Shown: one piece after another, positions 59,278 to 64,000 of the stretch
How positions within the stretch are numbered: the first letter of the stretch is position 1
Layout of the letters: each line of letters opens with the position of its first letter
Translations under genes and position numbers: made by a program
Assembly: GCF_900143095.1 (NCBI RefSeq)
Contig: NZ_FRDA01000004.1
Location: 323,265-387,264, forward strand
Direction: 5' to 3'
Origin: Pseudomonas asturiensis
Lineage (GTDB): Bacteria > Pseudomonadota > Gammaproteobacteria > Pseudomonadales > Pseudomonadaceae
Length of the DNA: 64,000 nucleotides
Notes under the pieces: generated by a model
What the model saw: only the letters and a program-made list of their open reading frames with translations
Told to the model about the DNA's origin: nothing
Databases searched by the model: none

Positions 59278-61268
59278 CAGCCACGGCTCCCTATTCGTTT
59301 CAGGACATTGAGAACCTGCTCCGGCACTTCGAAGCGGCGACGGTTGAAGATCACGCCGTCGACTTTCTTGAACGCGGTATTGAGGTTGTGCAGGGTGTCT
59401 TCCAGCATCGGCACGGTGGTTTCTTCGGCGCGGACCACCAGCAGAATCAGGTCGGCATTGCGCAGCAGCACAAAGGCTTCCTGGTTGGTGGAAACGCCCG
59501 AGGCGTTGATCAGCACGATCTCGCCCGGTCGTGCCGGCGCGCGGCTCTCGGTGCGCACCAAATGGCCCTGCTCGACGAGCAGTGTGGCGAGTCGCGAAAT
59601 CACGAAGCTCACACCGGCACCGGACTTGACTGACGTGAAGCCCAGGGTGAGGCCTTTCTCGTCCACCTGATCCAGCGGCAGGATGCCGTACACCCTGTGC
59701 AGGTTGGAGGTGAACGCAGCACTGCGCTCCTGGGCACGCTCCAGGTCCGGAAGACTGGTCCAGACCGGCACGCCGAAGCTGCTCTCGATCTTGTCGCCGT
59801 CGTGGATGCGTTGGTCCAGCAGGTAGAAGAAGTAAAGCGCCAGACCGCCGACCACCACGCTCAGCGGGAAGGCCAGCAACACCATCATCAGGCTTTTCGG
59901 GAACACTCGGCTGGGGTTGTAGGTGGCGTCTTCGATGGTCGCGATGTTGCTGATCTGGCTGTTGTCCAGTTCGCGGTCGATACGCGCCTTTTCCAGGCTG
60001 TCGGTGTACAGCGCGTAGCTTTTCTCAGCGGCGTCCAGTTCGTTCTGTAGACGCGACAGCTCGGGTTCCAGATTCAGCGCCAGTTGCCGATCAGCTTCCA
60101 GTTGCGCGATCTGCGCGTTTTGCTGGGCGAGCTGAGTCTGCAAGCGGGCATAGCTGGTCTGCTGGTCGGCATACACGTTCTGCATGCGGTTGTAGATCGG
60201 GTTGGGCGTTATGCTTTCAGAGCGCTGGATCGTAGCGTCCTGCTCATTGAGCAGTTTCTTGAGGTTGTTGATTTCCTCGTTCACGGCACGGATCGGAGGT
60301 GCCTGCTCCTTGAATGAGCGCAGCAGTTCCTGACGCTCGACCTCCTTGCCGTTGATGCGGTTCTGCAGGTCCTGGCGGTTGGGGTTGAGTGACAGCTCGC
60401 GTCCGGCTGAAACCGTCTTGGGCTGCTCGCTCAGTTGCTTCTTCAACAGGTCCAGACCTGCCTTGGTGGAGGCGATGGCCCGGGTGGTGTTGTTACGCTC
60501 GGTGCGCAGGTCGTTCAGCCCCTGGGAAGTGTCGGCCAGGCGCTGAGCGATGCTCACCGCGCTCAACTGGTTCAGGTAGGTCTGGATCTGTTTCTTGTAG
60601 GAAAAGATGTTGTTGCCTGTCGATTTCACTTCCGATTCATAGAAGGCATAGAGGCTGACGCGACCCAGCGTCTTGGTGCGTTGCACCTGATACTCCTCGA
60701 TCCAGGTCTTGAGCACGGTTTGCGCGGTGGTCGGGTCGTTCCAGGTGAATGTCAGCTCCATCACCGAGGAGCCCGGTTCATGGCTGACCTTGAAGTTCTT
60801 CTCCAGATCCTCGGCCATCCGCTCGGCCGGGGTGCGTTTCTCGACCAGCCCGATGAACTGCAGAATGCCACGGCCGACGTCCACCACCGAACCGATGGCA
60901 GACTTGAGTGTATTTTTCACAGACGCGAGAAACCCGGTCTGGGGTTCGACTTTCGACAGCTCGGCCAGGTATTTTTCGGACACCGTGCGCATGATCGGTC
61001 GACCGGTCAGCATGCGTTCTTCGTCGAGCAACGGATCGCGCAGGGCGCTGGGCACTACGATGGCCTGACGGTTGGACAGCTCAATGGGCACGGTGCTGGT
61101 GTCGCGTCCCGGCTTTACCAGCAGCAGTGCTGTGGACTCGTAACGGTTGGGCAGCAGCAACGCGCCCAGCAACACGATGATGAACGTTGCCAGTACCGTG
61201 ATTTTGACTTCGCGCTTGAAGATGAAGAACAGGCGCAACAGGTCGCGAAATGAGCGGATATTGATCAT
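59277..61268 (-). CDS. pslE: Wzz/Wzc-like chain-length and export protein PslE
   Basis: A 663-residue inner-membrane polysaccharide co-polymerase. A TM helix near residue 25-40 (TVLATFIIVLLGALLLPN) begins the Wzz domain; a long coiled-coil periplasmic part (about 200-430) and the GNVR-like region follow; a second TM segment (LMMVLLAFPLSVVVGGLALY) lies near residue 475. The C-terminal part is cytosolic with ATPase/BY-kinase-like homology, but lacks a clear Walker A motif and tyrosine cluster, so it is not an obvious kinase. The length matches P. aeruginosa PslE (about 662). Confidence 0.9.
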   Translation of the reverse strand: MINIRSFRDLLRLFFIFKREVKITVLATFIIVLLGALLLPNRYESTALLLVKPGRDTSTVPIELSNRQAIVVPSALRDPLLDEERMLTGRPIMRTVSEKYLAELSKVEPQTGFLASVKNTLKSAIGSVVDVGRGILQFIGLVEKRTPAERMAEDLEKNFKVSHEPGSSVMELTFTWNDPTTAQTVLKTWIEEYQVQRTKTLGRVSLYAFYESEVKSTGNNIFSYKKQIQTYLNQLSAVSIAQRLADTSQGLNDLRTERNNTTRAIASTKAGLDLLKKQLSEQPKTVSAGRELSLNPNRQDLQNRINGKEVERQELLRSFKEQAPPIRAVNEEINNLKKLLNEQDATIQRSESITPNPIYNRMQNVYADQQTSYARLQTQLAQQNAQIAQLEADRQLALNLEPELSRLQNELDAAEKSYALYTDSLEKARIDRELDNSQISNIATIEDATYNPSRVFPKSLMMVLLAFPLSVVVGGLALYFFYLLDQRIHDGDKIESSFGVPVWTSLPDLERAQERSAAFTSNLHRVYGILPLDQVDEKGLTLGFTSVKSGAGVSFVISRLATLLVEQGHLVRTESRAPARPGEIVLINASGVSTNQEAFVLLRNADLILLVVRAEETTVPMLEDTLHNLNTAFKKVDGVIFNRRRFEVPEQVLNVLKRIGSRG

Positions 61269-61285
61269 GTCTGGTTCCCTGACAA

Positions 61286-62065
61286 TTAATTGTTGCCGCG
61301 CAGCTCGTAGTTGAGGCCCAGGCCGATCGACTTCGCGAAGGGGATCAACTGGTTGAAATACAGGCTGACGCCATCAACTTTGTTTCCCACCGAAGATTTG
61401 GGAACGAACACGATGTCGCCACGCTTGAGCAGCACCGGAGCCGTCGGGCCGCCCGCTGTGCCGGCCCAGAGAAACTTGCTGTAGTCGAACAGGTAGGTTT
61501 TATAGAGGCCATTTTCTTCCTGGCGCAGCAGCGCTACCTGAGCGGCATCGCCGTCGAGTGCGACGCCACCGGCTCCGATGATTGCCTGCTCAAGGTTGGT
61601 CGCGACGTTGGCGGGCAGGGTGACCGAATTGCGCACCGCCCCGCCGACGAACACCGTGTTACCGGGCGACTGGGAAATGTTGATGGTCAGCGCCGTCTCG
61701 CGATAGACGTTCTGCAACTTGCTCTCCAGCGAGTCGTTGAGCTGTTGCAGCGTCAGCCCGGCCGCCTTGACGGTGCCGATGTAGGGGTAGGAAAAGGTGC
61801 CGTCGTTGAGCACCTGAAACAGGGTCAGCTCATAAATCGAGTTGGCGGTGAAGGCCGAAATGGACGGCGATTCCCCCGTGTTGCGCACGATACGAAGGAC
61901 ATCGCCGGCGCGGATTCTTTCCGCCGGGAGGGGCTTGCCTGCCAAGGCGCGGCCAGCGGCCTGGCTGGCTTCCACCATCGCCCGATCCTCTGGCAAGCCG
62001 ACCCGTGAGGGTGTATTGCACCCGCTCAGCAGCAATACGCCGACCATCAGCATCATGCTTCTCAT
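61286..62065 (-). CDS. pslD: polysaccharide export lipoprotein PslD (Wza-like)
   Basis: A 259-residue outer-membrane secretin-type lipoprotein. The signal ends with lipobox LLSGC (residues about 12-16). The Poly_export domain begins IRAGDVLRIVRNTGE and continues with YPYIGTVKAAGLTLQQLNDS. The SLBB-like segment FVGGAVRNSVTLPANVATNL and the C-terminal RGDIVFVPKS follow. It forms the export pore with PslE. It lies 17 bp upstream of pslE. A 137-bp gap separates it from pslB, where pslC stands in P. aeruginosa. Confidence 0.92.
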   Translation of the reverse strand: MRSMMLMVGVLLLSGCNTPSRVGLPEDRAMVEASQAAGRALAGKPLPAERIRAGDVLRIVRNTGESPSISAFTANSIYELTLFQVLNDGTFSYPYIGTVKAAGLTLQQLNDSLESKLQNVYRETALTINISQSPGNTVFVGGAVRNSVTLPANVATNLEQAIIGAGGVALDGDAAQVALLRQEENGLYKTYLFDYSKFLWAGTAGGPTAPVLLKRGDIVFVPKSSVGNKVDGVSLYFNQLIPFAKSIGLGLNYELRGNN

Positions 62066-62202
62066 TTATCCTGAACTCCTGTCATGCACGAATACGGCTC
62101 CCTTTCGGGTAATAAAATCATGTTGGCAGGTACTGCCAGGTGCTGCGGTAGTGGTCTAAGGGCCGGGGGAGGGCCGGATCAACGGCCTTGCCCGGCTGTG
62201 TT

Positions 62203-63660
62203 TCAGCTTTTCACTGCGGCCTCGGGTACGCGCCCATAGATATCGGTGAAACGCACGATGTCGTCCTCGCCAAGGTATTCGCCGCTCTGCACCTCGATCA
62301 TGACCAGGTCAATCACGCCGGGGTTGACCAGGCGGTGGGTGAAGCCTGGCTTGATGAACGTCGATTCGTTGGTGTCGAGCATGAATTCGCGCTCACCGTT
62401 GGTCACGCTCGCCATGCCGCTGACCACAATCCAGTGTTCGCTGCGGTGGTGGTGCATCTGCAAGGAGAGTGAAGCTTGCGGGCGCACCACAATGCGTTTG
62501 ATCTTGAAGCGTTTGCCTTCCTCAAGCACGGTGTAGGTGCCCCATGGGCGTGTCACGGTGCGATGCAGACGGTAGGCGTCGTGGCCCTGACGCTTGAGCT
62601 CCTGCGCGATGATCTTCACGTCCTGACTGCGCGCGCCGTCAGCGACCAGTAATGCGTCGGGCGTATCGATGATGATCAGGTTGTCCAGGCCGATGGCACC
62701 CACCAGCCGCTTGGGCGAGTCGATGTAGCAGTTGGTCACATCGTGCAGCACGGTCTGCCCGTTGCACTGATTGCCCTGCGCGTCGACTCCGGTCAGCTCG
62801 CGCACCGCTTCCCATGAGCCGATGTCGCTCCAGCCCAGCTGGCATGGCACAACCGCCACTTTGCTGGAGCGCTCCATCAGCGCGTAGTCGATGGATATGT
62901 CAGGTGTCAGACCGAACGACTCGCTGTCCAGCTCGACCTGCAATTCGCGATTCCCTTCCTTGCTCGTGCTCGACGCCAGGCACGTGCGCACTGCGCTCAA
63001 GACGTCGGGGGCATGGATTTCCAGCTCGTGCAGCACGGCATCTGCCCGCATGCAGAACATCCCGGCATTCCAGAGGTGCAGGCCGCCATCCAGGTAACCT
63101 TGCGCCGTCAGTGCATCGGGCTTCTCGACGAAGCGTGCCACCTGATACGCATCGGCGTTGAGTGACTGGCCCTTTTCGATGTAGCCGAAACCGGTTTCCG
63201 CCTTGGTCGGCACTATGCCGAATGTCACCAGCCAGCCTTGTTCGGCCAGCTCACGGGCCTCCATCACGGCACGCGAAAATGCCTCGACATCGGTGATCAG
63301 GTGATCGGCCGGCAGCACCAGCAACTGAGCGTCGCCGCCGTACAGGCGAGTCACATGGAGGGCGGCGGCGGCCACGGCCGCTGCGGTGTTGCGCCCGAAG
63401 GGCTCAAGGATAAAGTCCAGCCTGACCTTGCCCTTGTTGAGCTGCCGATAGTCATCCACGGTGCGGAAATACACTTCCCGATTGGTCACTGTCAGCAGGC
63501 GCTCGACCTGAGGCAGGCCGGTGGCACGCTTGAAGGTTTTCTGCAGCAGACTTTCGCCATCGGGAAGGCGCATGAACGGCTTGGGCATGGCTTCACGAGA
63601 GACGGGCCACAAGCGAGTGCCTGAGCCGCCAGCGATGATGCAAGGAATGAGGGTGCTCAT
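62203..63660 (-). CDS. pslB: mannose-6-P isomerase / GDP-mannose pyrophosphorylase PslB
   Basis: A 485-residue bifunctional type II PMI/GMP enzyme that supplies GDP-mannose. The N-terminal nucleotidyltransferase has GGSGTRLWPVSREAMPKPF (signature) and later FVEKPDALTAQGYLDGGLHLWNAGMF. The C-terminal cupin-type isomerase contains TRPWGTYTVLEEG, SLQMHHHRSEHWIVVSGMAS and a final EVQSGEYLGEDDIVRFTDIYGR. The ATG at 63660 shares a base with the pslA stop (TGATG), showing coupling; a TTG one codon earlier is not needed. Confidence 0.94.
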   Translation of the reverse strand: MSTLIPCIIAGGSGTRLWPVSREAMPKPFMRLPDGESLLQKTFKRATGLPQVERLLTVTNREVYFRTVDDYRQLNKGKVRLDFILEPFGRNTAAAVAAAALHVTRLYGGDAQLLVLPADHLITDVEAFSRAVMEARELAEQGWLVTFGIVPTKAETGFGYIEKGQSLNADAYQVARFVEKPDALTAQGYLDGGLHLWNAGMFCMRADAVLHELEIHAPDVLSAVRTCLASSTSKEGNRELQVELDSESFGLTPDISIDYALMERSSKVAVVPCQLGWSDIGSWEAVRELTGVDAQGNQCNGQTVLHDVTNCYIDSPKRLVGAIGLDNLIIIDTPDALLVADGARSQDVKIIAQELKRQGHDAYRLHRTVTRPWGTYTVLEEGKRFKIKRIVVRPQASLSLQMHHHRSEHWIVVSGMASVTNGEREFMLDTNESTFIKPGFTHRLVNPGVIDLVMIEVQSGEYLGEDDIVRFTDIYGRVPEAAVKS

Positions 63661-64000
63661 CAATAAACCTCACGGGTGAAAATCACTGCCGGAACAGTGC
63701 GCATTAGGATGTACAGGTCGAACCAGACAGACCAGTTTTCTATGTACTCAAGATCGAATTCGACGCGCTTTTCGATTTTTTCCACGGTGTCTGTTTCACC
63801 ACGATAGCCGTTGATCTGAGCCAGACCGGTGATCCCGGGTTTGACTCGATGTCGCGACGTGTACTCCTTCACCGCTTGCTCGAAAAGAATGCCTGCTGCT
63901 TTGGTTGCCGTCGCATGGGGGCGCGGGCCGACCATCGACATGCTGCCCGCTACCACATTGAACAGCTGTGGCAGTTCATCCAGGCTGGTCTTGCGGATGA
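63660..64000 (-). CDS. pslA: PslA, undecaprenyl-phosphate sugar transferase (C-terminal part)
   Basis: The last 112 codons of a gene whose 5' end lies outside the window. The frame remains open to base 64000. It holds the WcaJ/PglC-like transferase end: RKTSLDELPQLFNVVAGSMS, then MVGPRPHATATKAAG, RHRVKPGITGLAQINGYRGE and DLEYIENWSVWFDLYILMRT. PslA starts the lipid-linked sugar repeat on undecaprenyl phosphate. It is the first psl gene and its stop overlaps the pslB start. Confidence 0.93.
   Translation of the reverse strand, partial: IRKTSLDELPQLFNVVAGSMSMVGPRPHATATKAAGILFEQAVKEYTSRHRVKPGITGLAQINGYRGETDTVEKIEKRVEFDLEYIENWSVWFDLYILMRTVPAVIFTREVY

Noticed and set aside
62066..62202. Possible remnant of pslC in the gap between pslB and pslD.
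   Set aside because: Only 137 bp with no reading frame resembling a glycosyltransferase, so absence is the simpler reading.

Overview
The window is a continuous stretch of GC-rich chromosome that reads as a Pseudomonas of the P. syringae group. The reasons are a Pseudomonas-type DUF1652 protein, an RsmE/CsrA paralogue of Pseudomonas type, a psl exopolysaccharide locus without pslC and with an extra hexapeptide acetyltransferase, and complete tyrosine/homogentisate and glycolate catabolic sets. No tRNA, rRNA, CRISPR array, insertion sequence or prophage was seen. This is mostly core metabolic and surface-biology DNA.

Layout. 1-14.3 kb: a TetR regulator, a DUF3237 protein, two small lipoproteins, a Fur-controlled TonB siderophore receptor, a YpeA-like GNAT enzyme, a membrane-anchored alpha/beta hydrolase, a second GNAT enzyme, a DUF1652 protein, an FAD oxidoreductase followed by a PanE-family reductase, a YdcH-like protein, a three-gene overlapping stress-type envelope operon (with DUF3618 and holin-like proteins), and csrA. 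14.8-19.3 kb: the gluconate module gntP, gntK and divergent gntR, with three related operators, then a YVTN beta-propeller protein. 19.4-27.2 kb: the glycolate module glcD-E-F-G, glcB and divergent glcC, with two identical-type operators in the glcD/glcC gap. 27.3-32.8 kb: tyrosine breakdown, with maiA-hppD, the IclR repressor hmgR and hmgA-fahA. Both catabolic units carry the same three-half-site operator. 32.8-40.9 kb: a D-aminoacylase, a divergent TetR / metallo-beta-lactamase-fold pair, a CynX-type transporter, a LysR regulator, a 46-residue ORF, a DJ-1 family protein and a periplasmic DUF4432 protein. 41.1-46.1 kb: an RNA-repair operon, rtcR divergent from rtcB-rlaP-rtcA, with a sigma-54 promoter. 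46.1-50.7 kb: an EthD-domain protein, two LysR regulators and a TDT-family transporter. 50.8-64 kb: the psl operon on the minus strand (pslK, acetyltransferase, pslJ, I, H, G, F, E, D, B and the 3' end of pslA).

How the genes work together. HppD converts 4-hydroxyphenylpyruvate to homogentisate. HmgA, MaiA and FahA then take it to fumarate and acetoacetate. GlcDEF oxidises glycolate to glyoxylate, which GlcB condenses with acetyl-CoA to give malate. GntP imports gluconate and GntK phosphorylates it. RtcR senses damaged RNA ends and drives RtcB and RtcA expression. The psl genes polymerise and export a neutral exopolysaccharide. The most informative observations are regulatory: shared and repeated operators can be read directly in the gnt, glc and hmg intergenic regions, along with a well-formed sigma-54 promoter before rtcB and a 15-bp palindrome between a TetR gene and its divergent neighbour.
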